From Pelobacter seleniigenes DSM 18267 (GTDB taxonomy: Bacteria > Desulfobacterota > Desulfuromonadia > Desulfuromonadales > Geopsychrobacteraceae): DNA of 64,000 bases. Below the pieces are notes generated by a model. That model saw only the letters and a program-made list of their open reading frames with translations, searched no databases and had not been told where the DNA came from. The position numbers and the translations under genes were made by a program. The stretch lies in NCBI RefSeq assembly GCF_000711225.1, contig NZ_JOMG01000001.1, positions 62,001-126,000 on the forward strand, given 5' to 3'. Numbering within the stretch: position 1 is the stretch's first letter; every line of letters starts with the position of its first letter. Below, piece by piece: positions 52,985-62,838 of this stretch.

Positions 52985-53808
52985 TCAAACAGCATGGAAA
53001 TATCGGCAGCTTTGACCGAATGGGTCAACGCGCCGACAGAAATGATATCAACCCCGGTGGCCGCAATCTCCTTGACCGTATCCAGATTGACCCCGCCGGA
53101 TGCTTCGACCAGGGCCCGTCCGGCAATCAATTCAACAGCCTGCCGCATTTCCGCGCAGGACATATTGTCCAGCATAATAATATCGGCACGCGCAGCCAGA
53201 GCCTCTTCCACCGCAGCCAGCGAAGGGGTCTCAACTTCGATCTTCAGAGTATGGGGCAACTGCTGCCTGGCCCGTTCAACGGCTACGCCAATGCCGCCGG
53301 CGGCGGCAATATGATTTTCCTTGATCAGGACACCGTCAAACAAACCGATCCGGTGATTGCGGCCGCCCCCCATCCGTACGGCGTATTTATCCAGAGCTCG
53401 CAGTCCAGGAACGGTTTTGCGGGTATCGACAATCACGGCTTTGGTACCGGCGACTTCAGCGACATAGGCCGCCGTTACCGTGGCGATCCCGCTCATGCGC
53501 TGGAGCAGATTCAGAGCGACCCGCTCTCCTTGCAGCAGAATCGCCGCCCGCCCTTTCAGCCAGGCGATAACCTCCCCCTTTTTAACCGGACTCCCATCAC
53601 CGCGCAACGGCTCGAAGGAGACATCCGCATCGAGCATTCTGAAGACCTCGGCAGCGACCTCAAGGCCGGCAAGAATAAAATCCTCTTTGGCCACCAGTTC
53701 GGCGCGCGCGGTTGTCTCAGGCGCAATCGTGACAGAAGTGGTGATATCACCAAGACCGATATCTTCCTTGAGGGAAGTGCGCACGATACGCTCAACTTCA
53801 AACTGCAT
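52981..53808 (-). CDS. nadC: Nicotinate-nucleotide pyrophosphorylase (carboxylating)
   Basis: A 275-residue quinolinate phosphoribosyltransferase. Typical segments are LKEDIGLGDITTSVTI near the N-terminus, RVALNLLQRMSGIAT, DTRKTVPGLRALDKYAVRMGGGRNHRIGLFDGVLIKENHI (about residues 130-169), EVETPSLAAVEEAL, IMLDNM and LVEASGGVNLDTV. It makes nicotinate mononucleotide in de novo NAD synthesis. The ATG at 53808 has TTGGAGAT upstream; a TTG eight codons earlier is less likely. First gene of the nadC-birA-coaX operon. Confidence 0.95.
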   Translation of the reverse strand: MQFEVERIVRTSLKEDIGLGDITTSVTIAPETTARAELVAKEDFILAGLEVAAEVFRMLDADVSFEPLRGDGSPVKKGEVIAWLKGRAAILLQGERVALNLLQRMSGIATVTAAYVAEVAGTKAVIVDTRKTVPGLRALDKYAVRMGGGRNHRIGLFDGVLIKENHIAAAGGIGVAVERARQQLPHTLKIEVETPSLAAVEEALAARADIIMLDNMSCAEMRQAVELIAGRALVEASGGVNLDTVKEIAATGVDIISVGALTHSVKAADISMLFE

Positions 53809-54013
53809 GCAGACTAATCTCCAAGAGAGCAAAGCCCCGGAAACAGGGGGCGGAACCGGATAAGTGAGTTCAATCTATAGCATATCGGACCGGGCTCCCG
53901 CAACCGAAATCACCCCTTGGTTTATGGGTAAATCCCCTTTACATTTCCACAACTTGTGTTAAATTTTTAGACTTGGAAATAACCTTAAAATCATTGTTGC
54001 AGAAGGAGTTAAA

Positions 54014-54922
54014 GTGAAAAGAGTTTATCTTATCAGTCTGCTCGGCCTCATCCTGCTCCTGACAGGCTGCGTCAGTAAAAATACCTATCAGCAAAAAGTC
54101 AACGAGGCCGACCTGCTGACTCAGGATGTTGGCGATCTGAAGGCCGCCAACCAGACATTGCGCGACGAGAAAACGCAGCTGCAGGACGATCTTTCCGCTC
54201 TTAATGCCCGCTTGGTCGATGTTCTCAAACAGAACTCCAAGCTGCAACGCGATTTACTTGCAGCAGGCGCTGCCCAGGAACGACAGGAAGACAACCTGAC
54301 CCAACGCCAACAAAAAATCGAGGCGATGCGTCAGCAGCTGGATGACATGCAGCAGACCAATGACAGCCTGCTGGCAACTATTCAGGATCTGAACCGCGCC
54401 CTGGAAAAAGAGAAAATCGCCCGTGAAGCGCGTCTGGCAAAGGTGAAAAACACTTACGACCAGTTGGTTGGAGCCCTGGAGCAGGAAATCAAACGTGGCG
54501 AATTGACCATCTCCAACCTGGAAGGACAGCTTTCCGTCAATCTGCTGAATCAGATTCTTTTCGATTCCGGTGAAACCTCCATTAAGCCTGAAGGAAAAAA
54601 GGTTCTTAAAAGTCTGGGGGATGTCCTGAACAAATTTCCGGATAAAGCGCTGCAGATCGAAGGTCATACCGACAATGTCCAGATAAGCAGCAGACTTAAG
54701 GAAAAGTATCCGACCAACTGGGAACTGTCGACCGCCCGTGCCACAAGTGTCGTACATTTTCTGCAGGACGTGGTCGGCCTGCCCGGAGATCGCCTGGTTG
54801 CATCGGGCTACAGCCAGTATCGACCGGTCGCCGATAACGAAACCCCGGAGGGACGGGCTCAGAATCGGCGGATTCAGATTCTGCTGGTTCCCTATAAAGA
54901 GAAACCGGCCGGCAGCGAATAA
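54014..54922 (+). CDS. OmpA-family lipoprotein with coiled coil
   Basis: A 302-residue protein starting at GTG 54014 (AAGGAG upstream). A lipoprotein signal ends at LLTGC (Cys19). Residues about 25-165 form a long coiled coil (KVNEADLLTQDVGDLKAANQTLRDEK and following), and residues 170-300 an OmpA C-terminal domain: QILFDSGETSIKPEGKKVLKSLGDVL, the peptidoglycan-site IEGHTDNVQI ... NWELSTARATSVVHFL and GRAQNRRIQIL. It probably links the outer membrane to peptidoglycan. Lipoprotein plus coiled coil plus OmpA resembles Pal/MotB-like stator proteins, but there is no membrane helix. Divergent from the nadC operon. Confidence 0.9.
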   Translation: MKRVYLISLLGLILLLTGCVSKNTYQQKVNEADLLTQDVGDLKAANQTLRDEKTQLQDDLSALNARLVDVLKQNSKLQRDLLAAGAAQERQEDNLTQRQQKIEAMRQQLDDMQQTNDSLLATIQDLNRALEKEKIAREARLAKVKNTYDQLVGALEQEIKRGELTISNLEGQLSVNLLNQILFDSGETSIKPEGKKVLKSLGDVLNKFPDKALQIEGHTDNVQISSRLKEKYPTNWELSTARATSVVHFLQDVVGLPGDRLVASGYSQYRPVADNETPEGRAQNRRIQILLVPYKEKPAGSE

Positions 54923-55082
54923 AACACCTCTATTTCCCACTTAGAGTTTCTATTTTCCCGCTGGCGCCCCGGTTATTCTATTGAAAATGCTCCGGGGAGT
55001 CAGCGGTTGAGCACTGCTTAGAGCCCCCCTACGGGTCCGGCCAAGTGGCCCTAACAGTTGTAAATAAAGGAATTGTTCCCAT

Positions 55083-56198
55083 ATGGATATTTCTGCAGAA
55101 CAGGTTCAAGAACAGATCAGCGCCCTGTTGCTGGGAAACCACCTGACCGACTGGCTTATCGCCCTGGGGGTTCTGGCGGCAGGAATTATTTTGACCCTGA
55201 TCATTAAATGGGTAGTCATTACCCGGCTGGACTCTTTTGCACAAAAAACCAGCATCTTTTTGGATGATGCGTTTGTCTGCGCGTTGCGTAAAACCCACCT
55301 TTGGATCCTGTTTTTTCCGCTACTCCTGTTCGCCTCCGGCTGGTTGGAGTTGCCGAAAGGGGCGACGCACACTCTGAAAGCCCTGGCTACGGTTGCCTTC
55401 TTTTTACAAGCCGGGATCTGGCTGACGGCAATCGCCAACGAATTGACCCAGCATTCCCGCCGTCGAGCACTGGAAAAAAATGCGGCCGCAGCGACCAGCC
55501 TGTCGGCGGTTTCCTTTCTCAGCAAATTGGTGATCTGGTCGGTGATTATGCTGCTGACCCTTGACAACCTGGGGATTGATGTCACTGCGCTGGTCGCAGG
55601 CCTCGGTGTGGGCGGTGTTGCTGTCGCCCTGGCAACCCAGAACATCCTGGGCGACCTGTTTGCCAGCCTGTCGATCATCGTCGACAAACCATTTGAAATC
55701 GGTGATTTCATTATCGTTAACGACTATCTTGGCTCGGTTGAAAATATCGGCCTGAAAACCACACGAATTCGCAGTTTGGGAGGGGAACAGATCATTTTCT
55801 CGAACAGTGACCTGCTCAGTTCAAGGGTGCGCAATTACAAACGGATGCAGGAACGGCGGGTCGTTTTTTCTTTCGGGGTGATTTATCAGACCACAGCAGA
55901 CCAGTTGGAAGAGATACCCGGTATGATCCGGGCAATTATCGAAAACCTGGAGGCAACGCGTTTTGATCGTGCTCATTTTGCCAAATTCGGTGATTCGTCC
56001 CTCGATTTCGAGGTTGTTTACTACCTGAATTCCAGCGACTACAACATCTACATGAATACCCAACAGGCGATCAACCTGGCCCTGGTCCGCCAGTTTGCGG
56101 AAAAAGGCATCGTTTTTGCCTATCCGACCAGATCCCTTTTTGTCGAGGCCCCGATTCCTGTCCAGGTCACGCAACCGGAAGCAAAAACAGACAGCTGA
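55083..56198 (+). CDS. MscS-family mechanosensitive channel
   Basis: A 371-residue small-conductance channel. There are four membrane segments before the pore helix: about residues 21-43, 75-90, 100-115 and 140-160. The pore-lining TM3 is ALVAGLGVGGVAVALATQNILGDLFASLSIIVDKPFEIGDFI (about residues 173-214, with the Gly/Ala packing pattern and Asn at the kink). The beta domain contains GSVENIGLKTTRIRSLGGEQIIFSNSDL and the alpha-beta domain follows, ending AYPTRSLFVE. It opens on membrane tension to release solutes. It is preceded by a GC-rich hairpin-forming stretch at 54960-55010. Confidence 0.92.
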   Translation: MDISAEQVQEQISALLLGNHLTDWLIALGVLAAGIILTLIIKWVVITRLDSFAQKTSIFLDDAFVCALRKTHLWILFFPLLLFASGWLELPKGATHTLKALATVAFFLQAGIWLTAIANELTQHSRRRALEKNAAAATSLSAVSFLSKLVIWSVIMLLTLDNLGIDVTALVAGLGVGGVAVALATQNILGDLFASLSIIVDKPFEIGDFIIVNDYLGSVENIGLKTTRIRSLGGEQIIFSNSDLLSSRVRNYKRMQERRVVFSFGVIYQTTADQLEEIPGMIRAIIENLEATRFDRAHFAKFGDSSLDFEVVYYLNSSDYNIYMNTQQAINLALVRQFAEKGIVFAYPTRSLFVEAPIPVQVTQPEAKTDS

Positions 56199-56242
56199 CA
56201 AAGTCCTTGTGTTTGCCGGCAACCCGCAAAAGGACTTTGGAA

Positions 56243-57412
56243 TCAACAGGTCCCGGTTGCCAGCAGCTCTGAGCCCAGAAAGACCTGATTGCGGCCGTTC
56301 TGCTTGGCCTGATACAGGGCATCGTCAACCCTCTTCAACAGCGAATCGATACTGTCCCCGTCACGCAATTGCGCCACCCCGAGACTGATGGTGATGCTGC
56401 CCGCCTGCGGAAAGACTTCCGCAGCCACTTCCTGGCGGATACGTTCAGCCAATTGTCCAGCTTCGTTCAGCAGGGTGCCCGGTAAAAGGATGAAAAACTC
56501 CTCCCCTCCCCAGCGAATCAGCAGATCGCCCTGACGAACCAGGCCTCGAATCAGACGACATAGTCGCTTCAAGACCAAGTCTCCGCAACTGTGGCCGAAG
56601 CGGTCATTGACCTTCTTGAAATAATCGATATCGTACATGATCAAAGAGAACGGTTGATGTCCTTCCCGGGTGCGCTGCTGCTCGTAACGGATCGCCTCGT
56701 CGAATTTGCGCCGGTTGTAGGTATCGGTCAGAATGTCGGTCACGGCCAGATGCTCAACCTGCTGGAGAGTCTCACTCAATTGTGCAGCCAGATCGCCAAC
56801 TTCCAGCAAAGCATCGTTCAACTCGCGGGTCCGTTCGTGGACCCTGACCTCCAACTGCTCTTTTGCTTCCTGAGTTTCCAACTCGGCCAGCCGGCGTTGT
56901 TGATTTTCAGCTCCAATCCGGGTCAATAGCCCAAAGAAACGGATAAAAAACCGCATGAGGTCATCGATCCGTTGCCGGGAAACCACTGGAACCCGGTCCA
57001 CTGCAGCCAGATAGCTGGCGACATTGAACCCGTTGGCAATTGCCTGGCGACGGAAAAAATCCACATCCGGCTGTTCATGGAGAAACTGACCAAGGAAAAA
57101 ATAACCGATGGGCTGCGCATTAAGCAGAATCGGAATTGCGGTTTCCATAAGACCATTGGGACAGGGGTAGCTTAAATACTCTTTATCGGTCAGGTACTCC
57201 TGGATTCTTGCTTCACAAAGCAGGCACTTGCTTCTGGTTTCCTGGCGACCGCGATGAAACTCAGTACAAATGTCCTGCCAGCCCAGGGAAATCAACCAAT
57301 GATTATCAGCATCCAGGATTCCGACCGACAGCCCGACAGCTTCGTGGAAAAAGCACATCATTCCCCGGAGATCATCAATATCGATAATATCCCGCAGCGT
57401 CGGTTCCACCAT
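56243..57412 (-). CDS. Diguanylate cyclase with PocR sensory domain
   Basis: A 389-residue protein. Residues about 8-170 form a PocR ligand-binding domain (FFHEAVGLSVGILDADNHWLISLGWQDICTEFHR ... SKCLLCEARI ... YPCPNGLMETAIPI, with the typical conserved Cys residues). A coiled-coil linker (about 175-225) leads to a GGDEF domain (about 225-385) with the active loop RWGGEEFFILLPG, DIDYFKKVNDRFGH and DDALYQAKQNGRN. It should make c-di-GMP in response to a small ligand; PocR domains bind compounds such as 1,2-propanediol or hydrocarbon derivatives. The active site looks intact. The MshEN protein at 43.6 kb is a possible effector type. Confidence 0.92.
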   Translation of the reverse strand: MVEPTLRDIIDIDDLRGMMCFFHEAVGLSVGILDADNHWLISLGWQDICTEFHRGRQETRSKCLLCEARIQEYLTDKEYLSYPCPNGLMETAIPILLNAQPIGYFFLGQFLHEQPDVDFFRRQAIANGFNVASYLAAVDRVPVVSRQRIDDLMRFFIRFFGLLTRIGAENQQRRLAELETQEAKEQLEVRVHERTRELNDALLEVGDLAAQLSETLQQVEHLAVTDILTDTYNRRKFDEAIRYEQQRTREGHQPFSLIMYDIDYFKKVNDRFGHSCGDLVLKRLCRLIRGLVRQGDLLIRWGGEEFFILLPGTLLNEAGQLAERIRQEVAAEVFPQAGSITISLGVAQLRDGDSIDSLLKRVDDALYQAKQNGRNQVFLGSELLATGTC

Positions 57413-57522
57413 CCCTTAAGTCCCCTTCAGATAATCACAACCTCGCAATCCGGTTTCAGCAGCAGAGTTACTTTAAACTTAGCAGAAATACAGCAACCAA
57501 CAACAGGGGCAAGGGGGTACAA

Positions 57523-57552
57523 CTGACGTCATGACGGGCTTTTTGTTATAAT
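57523..57552 (+). promoter_or_regulatory. Promoter of the GST-SGNH operon
   Basis: CTGACG (57523-57528), 18-base spacer, perfect TATAAT (57547-57552). The GST ATG lies 37 bases downstream, preceded by AGGAGC. Confidence 0.6.
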
Positions 57553-57588
57553 GACAACACTTATAACCCGGTCGCTACAGGAGCAAAG

Positions 57589-58293
57589 ATGATTGACTTA
57601 TACTATTGGACCACTCCGAACGGTCACAAAATTACTATTTTCCTAGAGGAAACAGGTCTGCCTTACAACATCATTCCCATTGACATCAGAAAAGGCCAAC
57701 AATTTACTGATGAGTTCCTGAAAATCAGTCCGAACAACAAAATCCCGGCTATTGTCGACCATGCTCCGCTCAATGAAAAAAAACCGCTGTCAGTTTTCGA
57801 ATCCGGCGCCATATTGCTATACCTGGCGGAAAAGACAGGACAATTCATGCCCACAGAGGTTCGCGCAAAAACCGAAGTTCTGCAATGGCTGATGTGGCAG
57901 ATGGGAGGACTGGGACCGATGCTGGGGCAGAATCATCATTTCAGCCAATACGCTCCACAGCCGATTCCTTACGCCATTGAACGCTATCAAAAAGAAACGG
58001 ACCGACTCTATGGGGTTCTGGACGAGCAGCTGGCAAAACATGACTATGTCGCCGGAGACTATTCCATTGCCGATATGGCCATTTACCCCTGGATTGTGCC
58101 ACATGAGAAACAGGGGCAGAACCTTGCCGATTCACCGAACCTGCAACGTTGGTTCCTCAACATCCAGCAGCGGCCGGCAGTCCAGCGCGCTTATGCAAAA
58201 GCGGAACAGACCAATACCGAAGCAACCGTCGACGAGGCCAGCAAAGCCGTCCTGTTCGGCCAGGCCCGCCGCGAGAAAGGATCAAAGTCATGA
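57589..58293 (+). CDS. Glutathione S-transferase-like protein, YfcG/YghU (Nu) class
   Basis: A 234-residue GST fold. The N-terminal thioredoxin-like domain starts IDLYYWTTPNGHKITIFLEETGLPYNI, with the TxPN motif of Nu-class disulfide-bond reductases (YfcG), and continues ISPNNKIPAIVDH and FESGAILLYLAEKTGQ. The C-terminal helical domain has WLMWQMGGLGPMLGQNHHF and DYSIADMAIYPWIVPHE. Such proteins have GSH-dependent disulfide reductase activity. It overlaps the SGNH hydrolase gene at ATGA. Confidence 0.9.
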   Translation: MIDLYYWTTPNGHKITIFLEETGLPYNIIPIDIRKGQQFTDEFLKISPNNKIPAIVDHAPLNEKKPLSVFESGAILLYLAEKTGQFMPTEVRAKTEVLQWLMWQMGGLGPMLGQNHHFSQYAPQPIPYAIERYQKETDRLYGVLDEQLAKHDYVAGDYSIADMAIYPWIVPHEKQGQNLADSPNLQRWFLNIQQRPAVQRAYAKAEQTNTEATVDEASKAVLFGQARREKGSKS

Positions 58294-58931
58294 AACAGAT
58301 CCTGGTTTATGGAGATTCGCTGAGCTGGGGAATCATTCCCGGAACCAGACAAAGGCTCACCTTCGAAAAACGCTGGCCCGGGGTGCTGGAAACAGCCTTG
58401 AACAAGGGAGGGAACAAGGTCAGGGTTATTGAAAATTGTCTGAACGGTAGACGTACGGTCTGGGACGACCCCTTTAAAGCGGGCCGCAATGGGCTGCAGG
58501 GGCTGCCACAACTATTAGAAGTCCATTCACCCCTGGATCTGGTTATTCTTATGCTCGGGACCAACGATTTTCAGGCGGTACACAACAATTTCGCTACCCA
58601 GGCGACCCAGGGAATAGCTGCGGTCATCCAGGCCATCCGTACCGCACCGATCGAGCCGGGGATGCCGGTTCCGCCGATCCTTCTGGTTGCCCCGCCGCCG
58701 ATCCTTCGCCCAACTGGGCCGATGCAGGATAAATTCATTGATGCCGAGAAAAAATGCCTCGGCCTGGCGGATAAATTCGCTGCGTTAAGTCGCGAACTAA
58801 GCTGCTTTTTCTTTGACTCCGGAACCGTCATCGTCACCAGCAGTGTTGATGGGGTTCATATCGATGCGGGAGGACATTTGGCCCTGGGACAGGCCCTGGT
58901 GCCGGAGGTCGAAGCGATCCTGGTGCGCTGA
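58290..58931 (+). CDS. SGNH/GDSL-family hydrolase (arylesterase type)
   Basis: A 213-residue protein from the ATG at 58290, which overlaps the GST stop (ATGA). The blocks are GDSLSWGIIPG (catalytic Ser in block I), NGRRTVWDD (block II Gly), LGTNDF (block III Asn) and DGVHIDAGGH (block V Asp and His). It has no signal peptide, so it is cytoplasmic; substrates are likely small esters. Translationally coupled to the GST gene. A perfect 16-bp hairpin follows. Confidence 0.9.
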   Translation: MKQILVYGDSLSWGIIPGTRQRLTFEKRWPGVLETALNKGGNKVRVIENCLNGRRTVWDDPFKAGRNGLQGLPQLLEVHSPLDLVILMLGTNDFQAVHNNFATQATQGIAAVIQAIRTAPIEPGMPVPPILLVAPPPILRPTGPMQDKFIDAEKKCLGLADKFAALSRELSCFFFDSGTVIVTSSVDGVHIDAGGHLALGQALVPEVEAILVR

Positions 58932-58976
58932 ACCCCAACGAGTCATTGAAAAAGTATTTCCCCTGAAGCTGGCTGC

Positions 58977-59014
58977 CAATAAGGCAGGAAAAGATACTTT
59001 TTCCTGCCTTATTG
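58977..59014. terminator. Long perfect hairpin between convergent SGNH and chemoreceptor genes
   Basis: CAATAAGGCAGGAAAA (58977-58992) pairs with TTTTCCTGCCTTATTG (58999-59014), 16 bp with a 6-base loop. AAAAAGTAT at about 58949 can pair alternatively with ATACTTTTT inside it. It probably ends both transcripts, although no long T-run follows on either side. Confidence 0.65.
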
Positions 59015-59078
59015 AATTGATTGGATAGCTGATCAGCGCCGATTTCAACTGATCTGTATTGCCCCCGGAACCGCCCTG

Positions 59079-61256
59079 TCAACAGTCGACCCGTGCCGAT
59101 GGATCCAAAAAGTCTGGAGCATCGGGCAATACCGGGTAGTCATTGGCGGCAGCAGTATGAAGATCTTTCAAAGTGAACTGTGCCAACATGTTCTTGAGCA
59201 GGTCGGCTTGGCCGGACAGTTCTTCGCTGGTGGCGGCACTCTGTTCTGCGGTGGCTGTGGTCTGCTGAATAACCTGATCAATCTGCCCCAGCCCCTGATT
59301 GACCTGGGTTATGCCATGGGACTGTTCACTGCTTGCAGCGGCGATCTCCTGAATCAGGTCCGAGACTTTGGTTACCCCTTGAACGATCTCGTTTAAGGCC
59401 TGAGAAGTTTGGTCGGCAATAACGGTCCCGCGTTCGGTTTTTTCCACCGAATTCTCAATCAGCTCCGTGGTCTCCCGAGCTGCTTTAGCGCTACGCGCAG
59501 CAAGGTTGCGCACCTCTTCCGCAACCACCGCAAATCCCTTGCCGTGCTGCCCCGCACGAGCCGCTTCCACAGCCGCGTTCAGAGCCAACAGATTCGTCTG
59601 GAACGCGATTTCATCGATGACCTTGATGATTTTTCGAATATTTTCTCCGGCAATCTTGATCTGCCCCATGGCGTCGACCATTTCTCCCATCTGGTCGTTG
59701 CCCTTAACTGCAAGCGCCTTAGTCTCTGCCGACATCTTATTCGCCTGGTCGGCATTATGTGCACTATCCCTGGTCTGCCCGGCCATCTGACTTATCGATG
59801 CGCTGATTTCTTCGATGGAAGCTGCCGATTCAGTCGCTCCCTGGGACAGACTTTGGGCAAAATCACTGACCTGAGTACTTCCCGATGCAATCTGGTCACC
59901 CGTCGCCAAAATCTGCACCATCACCTGATTCAGATCCTCCTCCAGCTTTTTGATGGCTCCTCTAACCTGGTCCCGCTCATCTTTCGGAGCAATTGAAAAA
60001 GTCAAATCCCCGGCGGCAAGCTTCTGCAGCGAATCAACGACCTGCAACTGCAAATCATCAGCAAAACTGTCCATCGCCTCCGCCATTTTTCCCAACTCAT
60101 CTTTACGTTGCATATTCAGGCGCATATCGAGATGGCCAAGGGCCATTTCATTGGCCATTTCCTGGACCTGATTGATTGGTCTGATAGCTGCTTTGGCCGT
60201 ATAAAGGGAAACAATCAGAGCTAATCCCAAAAGAACAGCTGTCGCCCCGATGACCGCAATATTCATTTTTCCAAATGCTGCATCAATATGCCGACTGGTC
60301 GCATTCAACTCGCTGACAGGTAAAGCCGTTCCGACCACCCAGTGTAAAGGCTCAAAATAGTCAAAATTGAGAATCATCTCCTCCGGCTTTCCGGATACCG
60401 GATTGATCAGATGCAGCGTTTTCTCGGCCACCGTAGCAGCATCCTTATTCAGGGCGACCTTAATCACCTCTCCAAGATAGGCCTCCCCAGAAGCGTTTTT
60501 ATACAACTGGTCAAGCTTATCCATATCGTCATCAACCGGGGTCACGATAAAATCGCCGCTACCGTCTTCATAGGCCTCAGCCACCCAGAAAAACCCCTTT
60601 TCCCCAACATTGAGATTGCGGAGTTGGCTTTTGAGCTTATCCTGAGCATCCATTTCCATCTCATAGTCGATGATATTGTTCAGTTCATCGACAAAAGCTC
60701 CCGGAGCAATGATCAAATCCAAGGGTTCGAAATACCGATAAGCAACAAATTTCTCGCGACCACTGGTGGCACTTTTATAACGGATAAAGCCATTGCGATG
60801 AGTCAGCATTTCATCGATATGAGCTTTTCCGGCAAGGTTTTCGCCTTCATTTTGAGGATGAATAACCAAGCTTCCTTTCGTGTCCATCCCGAAAGCATAG
60901 CCTGAAGAGCCGAACTTCCCGCCCTGAACAATTTCTTTGACTCTTTTCCAGCGCTCATTTTCTGGTACGGTATAATAAACTCGCTCCACTTGGCTCAGGA
61001 GAAGGTCCGCGGCTGAGCTCAGATATGTCTTTATGGTATTTTCCCGACTGAGATCCATGGAACTCTTATTGGCAGCAATCAGGTTCAATGCCCCCGACAA
61101 AATGTGATGAATATCTGCCTGTGCCAAAGCCAGGGATTCGATTTTGGCTATTGTCCTGGTCTGGGATGAAAAATATTTTGAAACAGACAGGCTCACCACC
61201 ATGGGCAGCAGCACCGCCAGCATAAGCAGAATCATAAGTTTGAAGCGAATAGACAT
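59079..61256 (-). CDS. Methyl-accepting chemotaxis protein with double Cache domain
   Basis: A 725-residue chemoreceptor. Membrane helices at residues 7-25 and about 333-355 flank a ~300-residue periplasmic region with two Cache-like halves, each ending in a similar strand ([34 protein letters not shown]). A HAMP domain (about 357-410) and a second HAMP-like stretch precede the signalling domain, whose hairpin tip contains [33 protein letters not shown]. The C-terminus lacks the CheR/CheB pentapeptide NWETF. It senses small organic acids or similar ligands and signals to CheA. Single gene. Confidence 0.94.
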   Translation of the reverse strand: MSIRFKLMILLMLAVLLPMVVSLSVSKYFSSQTRTIAKIESLALAQADIHHILSGALNLIAANKSSMDLSRENTIKTYLSSAADLLLSQVERVYYTVPENERWKRVKEIVQGGKFGSSGYAFGMDTKGSLVIHPQNEGENLAGKAHIDEMLTHRNGFIRYKSATSGREKFVAYRYFEPLDLIIAPGAFVDELNNIIDYEMEMDAQDKLKSQLRNLNVGEKGFFWVAEAYEDGSGDFIVTPVDDDMDKLDQLYKNASGEAYLGEVIKVALNKDAATVAEKTLHLINPVSGKPEEMILNFDYFEPLHWVVGTALPVSELNATSRHIDAAFGKMNIAVIGATAVLLGLALIVSLYTAKAAIRPINQVQEMANEMALGHLDMRLNMQRKDELGKMAEAMDSFADDLQLQVVDSLQKLAAGDLTFSIAPKDERDQVRGAIKKLEEDLNQVMVQILATGDQIASGSTQVSDFAQSLSQGATESAASIEEISASISQMAGQTRDSAHNADQANKMSAETKALAVKGNDQMGEMVDAMGQIKIAGENIRKIIKVIDEIAFQTNLLALNAAVEAARAGQHGKGFAVVAEEVRNLAARSAKAARETTELIENSVEKTERGTVIADQTSQALNEIVQGVTKVSDLIQEIAAASSEQSHGITQVNQGLGQIDQVIQQTTATAEQSAATSEELSGQADLLKNMLAQFTLKDLHTAAANDYPVLPDAPDFLDPSARVDC

Positions 61257-61649
61257 CCTCGAAACCTCCCTTAGAAAATTCTAAAAACTCCAGGAAGATA
61301 CCCTATTAGCAATACCTAATACAACAGTTTCTTTCTTTTTTTCAGCGCTCAAATGTATCAATTCATCTTTTCAGTCAAACCAAAAAACTACAACAAGTTA
61401 AAATTAAAGGATAATTCCAAAGATAAAAATAAGACACAATGAATGAATTATATTTCTAAATTGATACATATAGATGAGTCTTGCAGACGAGATTCCGCTT
61501 CGAATCGGGCAGAAGCCCTCATGAGAGATGGGTATGATGCGATCCGAAGAAAAGAAATTCTGTTTTGAAAAACAAGAGAAATATAGGATGCTTGTTAAGG
61601 ATAGATTCTTCCCATGCCCTAACCGCCCCCTGACCAGCAGAGGTGAACC
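61257..61649. other. Intergenic region
   Basis: 393 AT-rich bases between the divergent chemoreceptor and the CMD-family gene. No gene or clear promoter is visible. TGTATCAATT (61354-61363) and AATTGATACA (61459-61468) form a 10-base inverted repeat about 95 bases apart, a possible operator pair. Confidence 0.35.
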
Positions 61650-62195
61650 ATGGCAAACATCGATTATCTGCCTGAAAACATAAATGAACCAGAGCACATT
61701 GTGGCGGCTATCCGCAACCGGCGAGAGGGTCATTTACTGAACCTTGACCGCATTCTGCTCCACAGTCCACCGTTTGCCCAGGGTTGGAATTATTTTCTAG
61801 GGGTGGTCAGAACCGAGCTTTCCCTCGCGCCCAAACTGCGGGAATTGGCCATCTGCCTGGTTGCGGTCCTGAATCAGGCGGAATATGAATTTTTCCAGCA
61901 TGCTCCGGAATTCAGAAAAGCCGGAGGAACCGAGGATCAATTGAACGCCCTCAAATCCAAGATTCCCACACCGGAGCAACATGCCTGCTTCAACGAGCTG
62001 GAACAAGCGGTGATCCGGCTCACCCGGGAAATGACCTGCCAGGTTCGGGTTAAGCCGGAAACCTTGACCAAGGTGAGATCTCGGCTTGACAATGACCAGC
62101 AACTCACCGAGATTGTCGGAGTGATTGCTGCCTACAATATGGTTTCGCGCTATCTTGTTGCCCTCGGTGTCGAGCCGGAACAATTGAAAGAATGA
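61650..62195 (+). CDS. Carboxymuconolactone decarboxylase (AhpD-like) family protein without catalytic Cys
   Basis: A 181-residue all-helical protein of the CMD/AhpD-like 'peroxidase-related' type: LDRILLHSPPFAQGWNYFLGVVR, LAPKLRELAICLVAVLNQAEYEFFQHAPEFRKAGG (the family's 'RE...l.va.....Y.w..H...a...G' motif, about residues 62-96) and LTEIVGVIAAYNMVSRYLVALGVE. The redox CxxC of AhpD is absent (LVAVLNQAEYEF at that place), so peroxidase activity is unlikely. AGAGGTGAACC precedes the ATG. It overlaps the following TM2 gene at ATGA. Confidence 0.82.
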   Translation: MANIDYLPENINEPEHIVAAIRNRREGHLLNLDRILLHSPPFAQGWNYFLGVVRTELSLAPKLRELAICLVAVLNQAEYEFFQHAPEFRKAGGTEDQLNALKSKIPTPEQHACFNELEQAVIRLTREMTCQVRVKPETLTKVRSRLDNDQQLTEIVGVIAAYNMVSRYLVALGVEPEQLKE

Positions 62196-62608
62196 ATAGG
62201 AGTAAAACCGTGGAGACGATCTTCAACACTCACAGCGTGGTTATCGGCTACATCCTCTGGATCTTCGGTTTCACCGGATCTCACCGCTTCTACTACGGCA
62301 AACCCCTGTCCGGGACAATCTACTTCCTGACCCTGGGGCTGCTCGGAATTGGCTGGCTGATCGATCTGTTTCTGATCCCGGGCATGGACCGGCAAGCCGA
62401 CATGAAGTACGCCCCCGGCCCTTTCGACTACACTCTGAGTTGGATTCTACTGACCTTTCTTGGCCTGTTCGGAGTCCATCGAATGTATCTGGGAAAATGG
62501 ATCAGCGGAATCATCTATCTGTTCACCGGGGGCCTGTTCGGGCTGGGATTTCTATACGATTTCTGGACCCTTAACGAGCAAGTTTCCTATAGAAATCAAG
62601 GTTTTTAA
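62192..62608 (+). CDS. Double TM2-domain membrane protein
   Basis: A 138-residue protein with two tandem TM2 units: YILWIFGFTGSHRFYYGKPLSGTIYFLTLGLLGIGWLIDLFLIPG (about residues 20-64) and ILLTFLGLFGVHRMYLGKWISGIIYLFTGGLFGLGFLYDFW (about residues 85-125). Each has the G.HR.Y.GK...G..Y..T.G..G.G...D pattern. Function is unknown. It starts at 62192 overlapping the CMD gene (ATGA); a GTG at 62211 is an alternative. Confidence 0.85.
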   Translation: MNRSKTVETIFNTHSVVIGYILWIFGFTGSHRFYYGKPLSGTIYFLTLGLLGIGWLIDLFLIPGMDRQADMKYAPGPFDYTLSWILLTFLGLFGVHRMYLGKWISGIIYLFTGGLFGLGFLYDFWTLNEQVSYRNQGF

Positions 62609-62757
62609 ATCTTGGTGCCGAGATCATCAGGGAACGATTGCGCCTCAAATCAACACGGCTATTGAGGAACAATAAACCTGGTCGATGAGTCGATACGACT
62701 AACCAAAGAAGGAAAAAGGGAGAACTCCAACAGGGGCAGGCATGAAATTTTTCAGGG

Positions 62758-62795
62758 CCTTGGGACAGGCAATTTAAAAACCGCCTGCCCCAAGG
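62758..62795. terminator. Hairpin between convergent TM2 and aldehyde dehydrogenase genes
   Basis: CCTTGGGACAGGC (62758-62770) pairs with GCCTGCCCCAAGG (62783-62795), one mismatch, with an A/T loop. A nearby GGGGCAGGC (about 62733) can pair instead with GCCTGCCCC. No long T-run follows; terminator role is probable from position. Confidence 0.5.
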
Positions 62796-62838
62796 GTTGC
62801 TCTTATGATAAATGAGGAAAAAGGAAGCCGGCTTTTGC

